NCBI GenBank assembly: GCA_035645275.1
Contig: DASQMX010000026.1
Location: forward strand, 62,001-126,000
DNA: 64,000 nt
Direction of reading: 5' to 3'
From: Paranoxybacillus sp035645275
Lineage (GTDB): Bacteria > Bacillota > Bacilli > Bacillales > Anoxybacillaceae
Positions 52,500-60,445 of the stretch are shown here, one piece after another. Within the stretch, counting starts at the first letter, position 1, and every line of letters starts with the position of its first letter. The notes beneath the pieces were generated by a model that had not been told where the DNA came from, did no database searches, and saw only the letters and a program-made list of their open reading frames with translations. The position numbers were made by a program, and so were the translations under genes.

Positions 52500-53417
52500 T
52501 CACTTTTTTGAATTTAAAATGCTTTTATGAATCCAAATCGCCGCTTGCACTCCTTCCCCCATAGCAATCGCGACTTGCTCAGAGTGGACGCCAATATCTC
52601 CTGCCGCCCAAACATTTTCCACATTTGTTTGCTTCGTGCGTGGATCGGTTGGAATATGTTTATTTTCAAGCCGTTCCACACCTAATCGTTTCGCTAATTC
52701 TGTATTGACTTTATTGTTGCCAAAGGCAATAAACCCTCTGTCTGCTGACAACTCTGTTCCGCTTTGCAGACGCACTCCGGAAAATTGTCCTTCTTTATTT
52801 AGAAGCACTTCCTCAATGGGCTCGCGAATATACTCAATCTTTTGTTGCCTTAGTTCACTTTTTAAGTTGATCGATAAATCTTCCCCATCATGGTTAATGT
52901 AAATAATATCTTTTGTCCAATAAAGCAATGTGATTGCCATATTGGCTCCTGTTGTTCCTGCCCCAAGCACAATCACCTTTTTATTTGCCACTTCGTATCC
53001 ATCACAATCCGGACAGACATATACGCTTGTTCCTAAGCACGGAAGCAAGTTGTTAATCGGGGGAATACGGTCTTTAATACCAGTAGCTAATAAAATTCGT
53101 TCTCCTAAGTAATGGTCGCCGCTTTTTCCATGCAAAAAGAATAAGTCTCCCTTTTTTTCAGCATCAATGATCTCATCTTCTACAAAATGAATGTTTAGCC
53201 TTGTTGCCTGTTTACGGCCGAGTGCACGCAATGTCTCACCACTAACCCCATCAGGCCAGCCAAGTAAATTATGATAATCCCGGCAAAGGTTTGAACGTCC
53301 ATTATTGGAATCTACAACAAGCACATGATGGCGATACCTTCCAAGCTGAATCGCTGCTTGTAATCCGGCAATTCCGCCGCCGATGATCATACATTCGTAA
53401 ATAAGAGGATTCACCAT
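52500..53417 (-). CDS. Thioredoxin-reductase-like FAD/NAD(P) oxidoreductase
   Basis: 305 residues. FAD loop MIIGGGIAGLQAAIQLG, redox pair CPDCDG where TrxB has CATC, NADPH loop VLGAGTTGANMAI, and C-terminal VWAAGDIGVHSEQVAIAMGEG. The size and fold match TrxB-type enzymes; the electron acceptor could be thioredoxin, bacilliredoxin or ferredoxin. Start ATG follows GGGAAG. Confidence 0.85.
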   Translation of the reverse strand: MVNPLIYECMIIGGGIAGLQAAIQLGRYRHHVLVVDSNNGRSNLCRDYHNLLGWPDGVSGETLRALGRKQATRLNIHFVEDEIIDAEKKGDLFFLHGKSGDHYLGERILLATGIKDRIPPINNLLPCLGTSVYVCPDCDGYEVANKKVIVLGAGTTGANMAITLLYWTKDIIYINHDGEDLSINLKSELRQQKIEYIREPIEEVLLNKEGQFSGVRLQSGTELSADRGFIAFGNNKVNTELAKRLGVERLENKHIPTDPRTKQTNVENVWAAGDIGVHSEQVAIAMGEGVQAAIWIHKSILNSKK

Positions 53418-53524
53418 TTCACTTCCCGTTCATAAGTTTATTTATATATCATTTTGCCTCTTTTCCTATCGTTCTAACCGTCATCTCAGACAAGCAATGA
53501 TGAAGTTTGCTTCCTCTAAAGAAA

Positions 53525-53568
53525 AAAGGCGGCTCAAGCATGGGGGCACACCATGCAGAACCAGCCTC
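53525..53568 (-). terminator. Terminator of bioB
   Basis: Imperfect GC-rich stem (core CCATGC / GCATGG, GGC / GCC), with TTTTTT on the minus strand, 4 bp after the bioB stop. Confidence 0.65.
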
Positions 53569-53571
53569 TTC

Positions 53572-54570
53572 TTATAATTGAACAGCGTGTTCTTTATTCG
53601 CAAAATCAATCTCAAATCCCATATCTTCCAACATTTTAAAATCTTCTGACTTCTCTTGGCCTTCTGTCGTTAAATAATCCCCGACAAAAATCGAATTCGC
53701 TGCATATAGTCCCAATGGTTGAAGGCTTCGCAAGTTCACTTCACGGCCGCCAGAAATCCGGATTTCTTTTGTCGGATTGATATAGCGAAACAGTGCTAAC
53801 ACTTTTAAACAATATCTCGGGTTTAATTCATTCGTACCGGCAAGCGGTGTACCATCGATGGCATGTAAAAAGTTAACCGGTATCGAGTCCGCATCAAGCA
53901 TTTTTAAACTGCGTGCCATATTGATGACATCCTGTTTCGTTTCTTTCATTCCAATAATCACGCCAGAACATGGAGAAATTCCTGCTTGTTTAACCGTTTC
54001 AACAGTCCTCACGCGGTCGTCATATGTATGTGAGGTGGTAATGTTCGGGTGATGTTCCTTCGAAGTATTAATATTATGATTGTAGCGGTCAACTCCGGCT
54101 TCTTTCAGACGCTTCGCTTGTTCAGGTGTTAAAATTCCTAAACAGGCACAAATTTTTAGACCAAATCTTTCTTTAATTTCCTGAACGGCGGCAACGACGG
54201 TATCAATTTCTTTTTCGCTAGGTCCGCGCCCGCTTGCGACGATACAATATGTACCCACTTGCATCCGATGGGCTTCCGCTGCACCGCGTATGAGTGTCTC
54301 CTTATTAATCATTTTGTATGTTTTCACTGGCGCTGTAGATATGGATGATTGTGAACAATAGCCGCAATTTTCTGGACATAATCCAGATTTGGCGTTAATA
54401 ATCATATTTAATTTTACTTTGTTTCCATAATAAGTTCTGCGAATTTTATATGCCCCTTGCAGCAATAAAAGAAGCTCTTCATCCGGACAATCTAAAATCG
54501 CTTCTGCCTCTTCATCTGTTATTTCTCTTCCTTCTAGTACGCGATCAGCTAATGCCAACCAATCTACCAT
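53572..54570 (-). CDS. bioB: Biotin synthase
   Basis: 332 residues, normal length. Radical-SAM cluster CPENCGYCSQS (CxxxCxxC), conserved RYNHNINTSKEHH, and the arginine/cysteine set for the second iron-sulfur cluster (CSGVIIGMKET, RISGGREVNLRSLQPL). Converts dethiobiotin to biotin. The rest of the biotin pathway is not in this window. Its product loads the YngHB carrier. Clear BirA-type operator upstream. Confidence 0.95.
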   Translation of the reverse strand: MVDWLALADRVLEGREITDEEAEAILDCPDEELLLLLQGAYKIRRTYYGNKVKLNMIINAKSGLCPENCGYCSQSSISTAPVKTYKMINKETLIRGAAEAHRMQVGTYCIVASGRGPSEKEIDTVVAAVQEIKERFGLKICACLGILTPEQAKRLKEAGVDRYNHNINTSKEHHPNITTSHTYDDRVRTVETVKQAGISPCSGVIIGMKETKQDVINMARSLKMLDADSIPVNFLHAIDGTPLAGTNELNPRYCLKVLALFRYINPTKEIRISGGREVNLRSLQPLGLYAANSIFVGDYLTTEGQEKSEDFKMLEDMGFEIDFANKEHAVQL

Positions 54571-54603
54571 TCTCCTTCTCCCCTTTCTACCTTATTACCA
54601 TCA

Positions 54604-54656
54604 TGGTAGTGTATTGGAACTATAATTGTCAACCTTTATCAAATAAAAGTTAACTA
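54604..54656 (-). promoter_or_regulatory. bioB promoter overlapped by a BirA operator
   Basis: TTGTCAAC (54626-54633) and GTTAACTA (54649-54656) form an inverted repeat with a 15-bp spacer, matching the Bacillus BirA operator TTGTTAAC-N15-GTTAACAA. On the minus strand the right half contains the -35 TTGACA; a TACCAT lies 18 bp on. Biotin-bound BirA would block the promoter. Confidence 0.75.
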
Positions 54657-54667
54657 TTTTTTATAAA

Positions 54668-54781
54668 AATAAGAGGATGACCGAAAACAAAATGTCAGAC
54701 CCCACAACCACAATAGATTGCACACCATTTTTAGGAAGTATGTTCTTGTGAGGTCAGACACTTATGAGTCATCCTCTTATT
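54668..54781. repeat. Family A hairpin repeat, copy 9
   Basis: Arms AATAAGAGGATGAC / GTCATCCTCTTATT (14 bp, perfect) around ATGTCAGACCCCACAACCACAATAGA and GTGAGGTCAGACAC. GGATGAC replaces GGCTGAC on both arms. It includes the stop codon of the 54780 gene. Confidence 0.9.
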
Positions 54782-56243
54782 AATGTACGGTTTCTTTTAT
54801 CTTTGTATTTGTCAATTTCTCGACAATATCGCGGGCAATCCATACACCGCATGCGCTTGCCTGCGCGAGACCACGGGTAATACCAGCGCCATCTCCGCCT
54901 ACATATAATCCAGAAATTTCCGTTTCAAATCGGTCATTTAATTTTGGACGGGCGGAATAAAATTTCGCTTCTACTCCATAAAAAAGCGTATGCTCAGAAG
55001 CAAGACCAGGAGTGACATGATTAAGCGCCTCTGTCATTTCAATTAAACTTTTCATTGTATTATACGGCAGGACAAGGCCCAAATCACCAGGCACCGCTTC
55101 TTTTAATGTCGGTTCAATGAATCCCTCTTTAATTCGTTTTTCTGTCGAACGTCTTCCTTTTAAAATATCCCCGTATTTTTGCACGATAACTCCGCCGTTG
55201 GACAGAGCATTGGCAAGTCTGGAAATTTCATGCGCGTATTCATTTGGTTTATCAAACGGATCGGAAAATTTATGCGAAACAAGTAAAGCAAAGTTTGTAT
55301 TACGGCTGCCAAGCTTCGGATCTTTATAGGCATGACCGTTGACAAGCATAATCCCCGAATGGTTTTCAACAACAACATGACCGGACGGATTGCTGCAAAA
55401 CGTCCGTACTTGCGTGCCTACCGAAGTATTAAAAATAAATTTTCCTTCATATAAATGTTCGTTGATTTCTTCCATGACAATGTTGGACGTTTCTACACGA
55501 ACGCCGATATCTACTTGGTTATTGATCATACGAACGCGTCGTTTTTTCAAAATTTTTGATAGCCAGGCAGAGCCGTCGCGGCCTGGAGCAATTACGACTT
55601 TTTCAGCAGTAATGACCTCTCCATTTTTTAATACAATTCCTTTTATACAATGATGATCTTTTTCTTTTTCCGTTACAATGTCTTCGACTTCGGTTTTAAA
55701 TACCATATCGATTCGTTCACGCAAATATTCGTATATACTTTTTAAAATCTCCAAGTTTTGTTCCGTACCTAAATGGCGGACATAGGCACGAAGTAATTTC
55801 AGTCCTACAGCATATCCGCGTCGTTCGATTTCCTTTACCTTTTCTGTCATTGGATCGGTAATCGTTTCCGCTGCTCCATGTTTTAAGTTAATTTGGTCGA
55901 CGTATTTAATGAGTTCAATGACCGTTGAATCTGGAAGATAATCGGTCATCCAGCCGCCAAATTCGCTTGTAATGTTAAATTTCCCATCGGAATATGCACC
56001 AGCGCCGCCAAATCCGTTCGTGATTGAACATGCCGGAACGCACCCCGCATAATCTTTTTTCCCCGCAGGCGGCGGGCATTTTTCAATTTTCTTTTGCAAA
56101 ATCGGACAATTTCTTCGATAAATATCGTGCCCTTTATCGATTAATAATACGTTTGCTCCAGGCAGTTTTAACGTCAATTCGTAACATGTAAATATTCCTG
56201 CCGGTCCAGCACCGACAACAATGACATCATAATGTGCTTTCAT
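54780..56243 (-). CDS. FAD-dependent dehydrogenase (large, GlpA/YetM-type Rossmann)
   Basis: 487 residues from the ATG at 56243 (GGGGGAT ribosome site); the frame opens 25 codons earlier. N-terminal FAD loop VIVVGAGPAGIFTCYEL, a cysteine-rich insertion (CPILQKKIEKCPPPAGKKD, CVPACS), GFGGAGAYSDGKFN, and the C-terminal YVGGDGAGITRGLAQASACG. Looks like the group annotated as NAD(P)/FAD-dependent oxidoreductases of unknown substrate. The stop codon sits in repeat A copy 9. Confidence 0.8.
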   Translation of the reverse strand: MKAHYDVIVVGAGPAGIFTCYELTLKLPGANVLLIDKGHDIYRRNCPILQKKIEKCPPPAGKKDYAGCVPACSITNGFGGAGAYSDGKFNITSEFGGWMTDYLPDSTVIELIKYVDQINLKHGAAETITDPMTEKVKEIERRGYAVGLKLLRAYVRHLGTEQNLEILKSIYEYLRERIDMVFKTEVEDIVTEKEKDHHCIKGIVLKNGEVITAEKVVIAPGRDGSAWLSKILKKRRVRMINNQVDIGVRVETSNIVMEEINEHLYEGKFIFNTSVGTQVRTFCSNPSGHVVVENHSGIMLVNGHAYKDPKLGSRNTNFALLVSHKFSDPFDKPNEYAHEISRLANALSNGGVIVQKYGDILKGRRSTEKRIKEGFIEPTLKEAVPGDLGLVLPYNTMKSLIEMTEALNHVTPGLASEHTLFYGVEAKFYSARPKLNDRFETEISGLYVGGDGAGITRGLAQASACGVWIARDIVEKLTNTKIKETVH

Positions 56244-56409
56244 ATATGTATCCCCCATAAGATTCGTTCTATTTCTTTTTCCATTTGTAAATATACCAAT
56301 TTTGGCACAAATAGTCAATATAATAAACGAACTTTTTAAAACAAATTATTTTTTAATGTTCGGTTTTCACTCTCTATTTTTTGATCATTTATGAGAGTTT
56401 GTAAATAAA

Positions 56410-56438
56410 AAACATCTCTAACCTTTCTAGAGATGTTT
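56410..56438. terminator. Orphan hairpin terminator
   Basis: Perfect 11-bp stem AAACATCTCTA / TAGAGATGTTT (56410-56420 / 56428-56438) with A/T flanks. No gene on either strand ends close to it. Confidence 0.6.
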
Positions 56439-56439
56439 A

Positions 56440-56748
56440 AATGACATATTGAATTTTGCATGCTCAAAGACAAGTACCCGATGATCTCATTAACGATATA
56501 TTTTGGAAGGTTATATGTTTCCTTTTACACGCTAACACAATCGTCGATTTTGGCCGTTGTCTGTGAAGTGCTAGATAAGATAATATTTCACGCAAATGTT
56601 TGCAAGGTCCTTCATGGCATCACTTAATTAGCTGTTCAACGGTAGCAACGATAAAACCTTTTGGTGTATATTTATATGAGTGATGCTCTTGTGAATGAAA
56701 GGGAATATGGCTAATCTTTAATAATGAAGATGAGTAGGAAAGGAAGAA
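56440..56748. other. Intergenic region, possible gene remnant on the minus strand
   Basis: No intact gene. Minus frame near 56700-56470 reads HHSYKYTPKGFIVATVEQLI, then a stop and CHEGPCKHLREILSYLALHR with few interruptions, suggesting a decayed coding sequence; no family recognised. The orphan terminator at its end would fit such a lost gene. Confidence 0.35.
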
Positions 56749-57333
56749 ATGAAAATGAAATTTTTGTTAAAAAATTTTTTAAATGGAGTTTTGACAATTG
56801 TCCCGATTATTCTTGCATTTTATGTGTTTTATAAAGTATTTTCGTTTTTTGATGGATTATTAGGAAAATACTTAAAACCGTATCTACAAGACTCATATAT
56901 ACCGGGAATTGGCATTTTATGTACGATGATTTTAATTACATTCCTTGGCTGGCTCTCCACCCAATATATCAGCGGTCGTATTATTAAGCTCATTGATCGT
57001 CTATTAGAAAGCCTTCCGTTCATAAAAACCGTTTATTCTGTCATAAAAGATACAATCGCTTCATTTGTCGGGGAAAAGCGTTCATTTTCCAAAGTCGTGC
57101 TCGTTCAGCTTCCAAATACGGGAATGAAATGCATTGGCTTTATTACATCAGAAGAAGTAGAGACGTTTCTTAGTCCGCTCAAAGATCATGTTGCCGTATA
57201 TATTCCGCAAACATTTCAAGTCGCTGGGATTACGTGTTTAGTCCCAAAAGAACAAATTCAAGTTTTGGATGTAAAACCTGAAGATGCAATGAAGTTCGTT
57301 CTTTCCGGTGGGATGACAGCCGCAAAAAAATGA
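56749..57333 (+). CDS. DUF502-family membrane protein
   Basis: 194 residues, two TM segments near the N-terminus (GVLTIVPIILAFYVFYKVFS, GILCTMILITFLGWL) and a soluble C-terminal domain. LLESLPFIKTVYSVIKDTI is typical of DUF502. Function unknown; plants use relatives in light and stress biology, but that cannot be transferred. AGGAAAGGAAG ribosome site. Confidence 0.85.
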   Translation: MKMKFLLKNFLNGVLTIVPIILAFYVFYKVFSFFDGLLGKYLKPYLQDSYIPGIGILCTMILITFLGWLSTQYISGRIIKLIDRLLESLPFIKTVYSVIKDTIASFVGEKRSFSKVVLVQLPNTGMKCIGFITSEEVETFLSPLKDHVAVYIPQTFQVAGITCLVPKEQIQVLDVKPEDAMKFVLSGGMTAAKK

Positions 57334-57406
57334 GGCTGTCTCTTCCACCATCTCCCCTATTTCCTTCTATATTTGAACATTTGAACGAGAGATTTACTTT
57401 TCCCAT

Positions 57407-58345
57407 TCAAAAATAACGTTTTTTCCAAAAAATAAACGCTGTAATACTAGATAACACTACTGATATTAACATGGCGATGATAAACGAATAAGGGGAATGT
57501 TGATATGGAATCGGCACGTTCATTCCGTAAAAACTTGCCACCATTGTCGGCAATGATAAGACGATTGTAATGGCTGTTAAAAACTTCATCACAATGTTCA
57601 CATTGTTGGAAATGACAGAGGCAAAAGCATCCATCATCCCGCTCAAAATGCTGCTATATACTTCTGTCATTTCAATTGCCTGCTTGTTTTCAATAATGAC
57701 ATCTTGCAACAAATCTTGATCATCTTCATACATTCGAAGATAATTAAGCCGCATCAAACGTTCCATAACAATATTGTTCGCCTTAAGCGATGTCATAAAA
57801 TAGACTAAGCTTTTTTCCATGCTTAACAAGGAAAATAATTCTTTGTTTTTCATCGACTGATGAAGCGCTTTTTCAATTTGGCTCGTTTTCCGGTTAATCT
57901 GCTTCAAATACCGTAAATAATACGTGGAAATCATATATAACATTTGCAACGCAAATCTTGTTTTCATGAATGTATAAAAATTTTTAATTTTATTTTTCGT
58001 AAATTCCTCAAAAATCGGATTTTCTTGTAAACAAACAGTAATAAAGCACGTATTGGTAATAATCATACCAATGGGAATTGTCTCGTATATTGCTCCGTCG
58101 ACTTCATCATGTGTAATAATTGGGATGTCAACGATAATTAAAACATGGTTGTCTTCTTTTTCAATCCGTGAACGTTCTTCATCATCGAGCGCATCTTTGA
58201 TCGAATCGATAGGGATATCAAGATGATTGGCAATATAACGAATTTCCTCTTCTGTTGGAGCTACCAATTTAATCCAGCAACCATTTTGCAGTTCATGAAT
58301 TTCTTCTAACTTGCCATCATTCTTTGATAAATAGATGTTCATCAT
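57407..58345 (-). CDS. CorA-like divalent cation transporter, second paralogue
   Basis: 312 residues from ATG-ATG at 58345/58342, nine bases after AAAGGAGG. N-terminal alpha/beta domain, helical stalk, two C-terminal TM helices with FYGMNVPIPYQHSPYS between them. Diverged from the corA at 30184 (short, poor in similarity in the N-terminal half). The ORF remains open 24 codons upstream, overlapping the 58380 peptide. Ion preference unknown. Confidence 0.85.
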   Translation of the reverse strand: MMNIYLSKNDGKLEEIHELQNGCWIKLVAPTEEEIRYIANHLDIPIDSIKDALDDEERSRIEKEDNHVLIIVDIPIITHDEVDGAIYETIPIGMIITNTCFITVCLQENPIFEEFTKNKIKNFYTFMKTRFALQMLYMISTYYLRYLKQINRKTSQIEKALHQSMKNKELFSLLSMEKSLVYFMTSLKANNIVMERLMRLNYLRMYEDDQDLLQDVIIENKQAIEMTEVYSSILSGMMDAFASVISNNVNIVMKFLTAITIVLSLPTMVASFYGMNVPIPYQHSPYSFIIAMLISVVLSSITAFIFWKKRYF

Positions 58346-58379
58346 TGTCAACTTCCTCCTTTGCAGACGAGGAAGATTT

Positions 58380-58499
58380 CTATCTTTTCCTTTCAAATGG
58401 AGCTCGTTTTCGATCATTGAGTAGCTCGTTCATTTGAAAAGAAGAAAGTGCTTCCTCGTGAGATTCCGGTTCTGGCTCTGGTGAACTTTGCCTACTCAT
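58380..58499 (-). CDS. Small hydrophilic protein (39 aa), unknown
   Basis: MSRQSSPEPEPESHEEALSS then MNELLNDRKRAPFERKR. Acidic N-terminus, basic C-terminus. AAAGGAG lies ~15 bases before the ATG, weak spacing. 34 bp upstream of the CorA start, likely a leader gene in that operon. Plausible but unproven. Confidence 0.45.
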   Translation of the reverse strand: MSRQSSPEPEPESHEEALSSFQMNELLNDRKRAPFERKR

Positions 58500-58704
58500 A
58501 ATACGAAAACTTCACTCCTTTCGTTAAAAATTCTTTCTCGATTAATGATAACGTTCATACGCCTATTTGTATAGCAAAAATCGAATAAAAATCACCATTT
58601 TTACGATTTTTTCTTTTCTGTCTTCATTTTCTAAAAAAATAAAAAGCAGCTGCCTTATAGCAACCACTTTACCATGAGTATTGACTATTTTCTCGCTGAT
58701 TCAC
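58500..58704. other. Intergenic, no gene seen
   Basis: AT-rich leader before the 58380 peptide and spacer up to the cloverleaf. Nothing further recognised. Confidence 0.4.
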
Positions 58705-58843
58705 GCTTTTCTGCCACGATACCCGAACGAGAACGCCGGCGGACAAATCTATTTGTCCGCGAAGCGTTCTCCGTTCGGGTTAGGCATGCGGGCGCATGCC
58801 CAGTCAGCTAAGCGAAACGCTTAGCTGACTTCGGCAGAAAAGC
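58705..58843. repeat. 139-nt cloverleaf of four perfect stems
   Basis: Outer stem GCTTTTCTGCC (58705-58715) / GGCAGAAAAGC (58833-58843), 11 bp. Arm 1: 58721-58780, a composite hairpin ACCCGAACG-AGAACGC / GCGTTCT-c-CGTTCGGGT with inner GCGGACAAAT / ATTTGTCCGC. Arm 2: GGCATGC / GCATGCC (58783-58789 / 58794-58800), tetraloop. Arm 3: AGTCAGCTAAGCG / CGCTTAGCTGACT (58802-58814 / 58818-58830), loop AAA. GC-rich against AT-rich flanks. No open frame. Could be a structured RNA, a hairpin-type mobile repeat, or a protein-binding site; I do not recognise it. Confidence 0.8.
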
Positions 58844-58892
58844 TAGTTAAATAAATCCGTTTTATCTTTGTTAATCAACACGCCTGACCGCT

Positions 58893-59030
58893 TTACTCAC
58901 TTGATGGAGTTGTATTAAAAAATTCTTTCTCTTTATCTTGCTGCTTAGGTGCTCCCTTGGCCGTTCTTTTTTCTCCCATTCTCCCATCTGATTCGTAGCT
59001 CAGCTTCATGGAATGAGGCTTTTGTTTCAT
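58893..59030 (-). CDS. Small basic protein (45 aa), unknown
   Basis: MKQKPHSMKLSYESDGRMGE then KRTAKGAPKQQDKEKEFF and NTTPSSE. AAAGGAGTG lies nine bases before the ATG. Composition is that of minor spore or cytosolic peptides. No family recognised. Confidence 0.6.
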   Translation of the reverse strand: MKQKPHSMKLSYESDGRMGEKRTAKGAPKQQDKEKEFFNTTPSSE

Positions 59031-59215
59031 CGGATTTTCCACTCCTTTCGCTATGTTTAATCTATGTAAAAATTTAAACGTTTAATCAATACTGTTTGAA
59101 TTTTGTTATCTTTTTGTATAAATTTAGTTAAATCACACAAATATTGGGCTAACTACCGTATAATCCGAATTGAGCCGATTCATTTCGGCATATAAAACTG
59201 CTAGGGGGAAGAGGA

Positions 59216-59371
59216 ATGAAAATGAAAAAAAGCTTATTATTAAAAGTTGGGGCTTCATTGCTAGCAATTATGTTTATGACAGCTTGTAACAATGCGGAAG
59301 AAGAAAACAACAGCACAGAAACAGAGCAAACGGACGAAAATACACAACAAGAAACAAACGAAAACCAATAA
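59216..59371 (+). CDS. Small lipoprotein (51 aa)
   Basis: Short signal MKMKKSLLLKVGASLLAIMF then MTACNN: lipobox TAC with cysteine at 24. The mature part is only Glu/Asn/Thr/Gln residues (EEENNSTETEQTDENTQQET). TATAAT at 59159-59164 and GGGGGAAGAGGA ribosome site. Membrane-anchored, acidic, unknown function. Confidence 0.75.
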   Translation: MKMKKSLLLKVGASLLAIMFMTACNNAEEENNSTETEQTDENTQQETNENQ

Positions 59372-59379
59372 TTGCATGT

Positions 59380-59475
59380 AAAAGAGGGACTTCTAACCTC
59401 ACGGGAAATCCATCATATATCGTGTTCTTATCTTGTAATTGGGGGTCTGACACTTGCTACGGTCAGACTCTTTTT
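59380..59475. repeat. Family A hairpin repeat, copy 10
   Basis: AAAGAGGGACTTCTAACCTCACGGG ... GGGGGTCTGACACTTGCTACGGTCAGACTCTTTTT. Inner core shortened; still 9 bp after the lipoprotein stop, T run at the end. Confidence 0.75.
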
Positions 59476-59545
59476 ATGCAGCTAATTTCTAGCATCCTCA
59501 GCGGATTTTCTCTATAATGGAGTTATCGAAAGGTGGTGTTGTAAG

Positions 59546-59833
59546 ATGAAGATTATAATCAAACCGAAAGCATTGGAATGGTATAAAGAGGATCTGGATT
59601 TAAAACAAGGTGATTTCGTGCGTTTTTTTGCTCGCTACGGCGGATGCAGTAACGTTCAAAAAGGGTTTTCCCTTGGAATTAATAAAGAATCACCGCTATC
59701 TCCGGGAGTGCAAACTGTCATTGACGGTATTACATTTTTTATCGAAGAAAGTGATATGTGGTATTTTGATCAACATGATTTAATTGTTGATTTCGATGAA
59801 CAGTGGGGCGAACCTGTTTTTCTTTACGAATAA
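59546..59833 (+). CDS. yneR: HesB/YneR-family protein
   Basis: 95 residues, identical in length to B. subtilis YneR. Follows the A-type iron-sulfur fold (KIIIKPKALEWYKEDLDLKQ, DFVRFFARYGGCSNVQKGF) but keeps only one cysteine, so it cannot ligate a cluster alone as IscA/SufA do. Next door to yuxO, yneP and the tlp-sspN genes, as in B. subtilis in part. Confidence 0.85.
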   Translation: MKIIIKPKALEWYKEDLDLKQGDFVRFFARYGGCSNVQKGFSLGINKESPLSPGVQTVIDGITFFIEESDMWYFDQHDLIVDFDEQWGEPVFLYE

Positions 59834-59846
59834 TAATGTACATATT

Positions 59847-59910
59847 TAAGAGGCTGAAGGTCAGACTCCGCAATGGCAATATGTATAGAAGCCGGACCTG
59901 CAGCCTCTTT
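59847..59910. repeat. Family A hairpin repeat, copy 11 (shortened)
   Basis: AAGAGGCTG (59848-59856) / CAGCCTCTT (59901-59909) arms with AAGGTCAGACTCC and GGACC inside; the central palindrome is lost. It sits between converging yneR and yuxO. Confidence 0.75.
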
Positions 59911-59911
59911 T

Positions 59912-60304
59912 TTATCGCTCTTTCTGCAAAACTGCAATCGTACAGCGGGAAACGGAAACGAGCCGTCCTTCTTCATCGACGATTTTAATATCCCAAACCA
60001 TTGTGGTTCTACCGCGATGAAGCACTGTTCCTGTTGCTACTACTTTTCCATCACGAACACTTCGAATATGATTCGCATTAATCTCTAGACCAACGACGAT
60101 TTCCTTTTCTTTATCAACAAGCTCATAAGCACCGATGCTTGCGACTGTCTCTGCTAAAGCGACAGACGCACCGCCATGAAGAACTCCAAACGGCTGACGG
60201 GTTCGCTCATCAACCGGCATAGTGGCAACAACTTTCCCGGCGGAAATTTCAATCAATTCAATCCCAAGCGCTTCCAACAGTGTGTTTTTTCTCAATTGTT
60301 CCAT
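59912..60304 (-). CDS. yuxO: Hotdog-fold thioesterase (DHNA-CoA type, MenI-like)
   Basis: 130 residues; PaaI-like hotdog: MPVDERTRQPFGVLHGGASV holds the catalytic HGG, then VALAETVASIGAYELVD. Runs parallel to B. subtilis YuxO, which hydrolyses 1,4-dihydroxy-2-naphthoyl-CoA in menaquinone synthesis; whether this copy does so is inferred from similarity. Ends only 2 bp from repeat A copy 11. Confidence 0.85.
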   Translation of the reverse strand: MEQLRKNTLLEALGIELIEISAGKVVATMPVDERTRQPFGVLHGGASVALAETVASIGAYELVDKEKEIVVGLEINANHIRSVRDGKVVATGTVLHRGRTTMVWDIKIVDEEGRLVSVSRCTIAVLQKER

Positions 60305-60337
60305 AACCTTCTATCACTCGCTTCATGTTTGTTTTTG

Positions 60338-60443
60338 GCTTTTTTCTAAAAAATTGTTGCTTTACTATAGCTTTTCGACTGTCATAGACAAGCTATACGC
60401 TTGCTATGTCACGCTGGAAAAACAACAATGTTTACGAAAATAG
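60338..60443. repeat. Family B repeat, copy 2
   Basis: 106 bp: TTTTTTCTAAAA, ATTGTTGCTTTACTATAGC, CGACTGTCATAGA, CAAGC-TATAC-GCTTG, then CAACAATGTTTACGAAAATA. Very similar to 30075-30178 and, like it, starts just after the stop codon of a minus-strand gene (yneP, 3 bp). Confidence 0.85.
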
Positions 60444-60445
60444 CC

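Noticed and set aside
58705..58843. tRNA at the cloverleaf
   Set aside because: Stem lengths and absence of the T-loop and anticodon pattern exclude a tRNA.
25548..59910. CRISPR array from family A copies
   Set aside because: Copies are kilobases apart, hairpin-type, and not regularly spaced.
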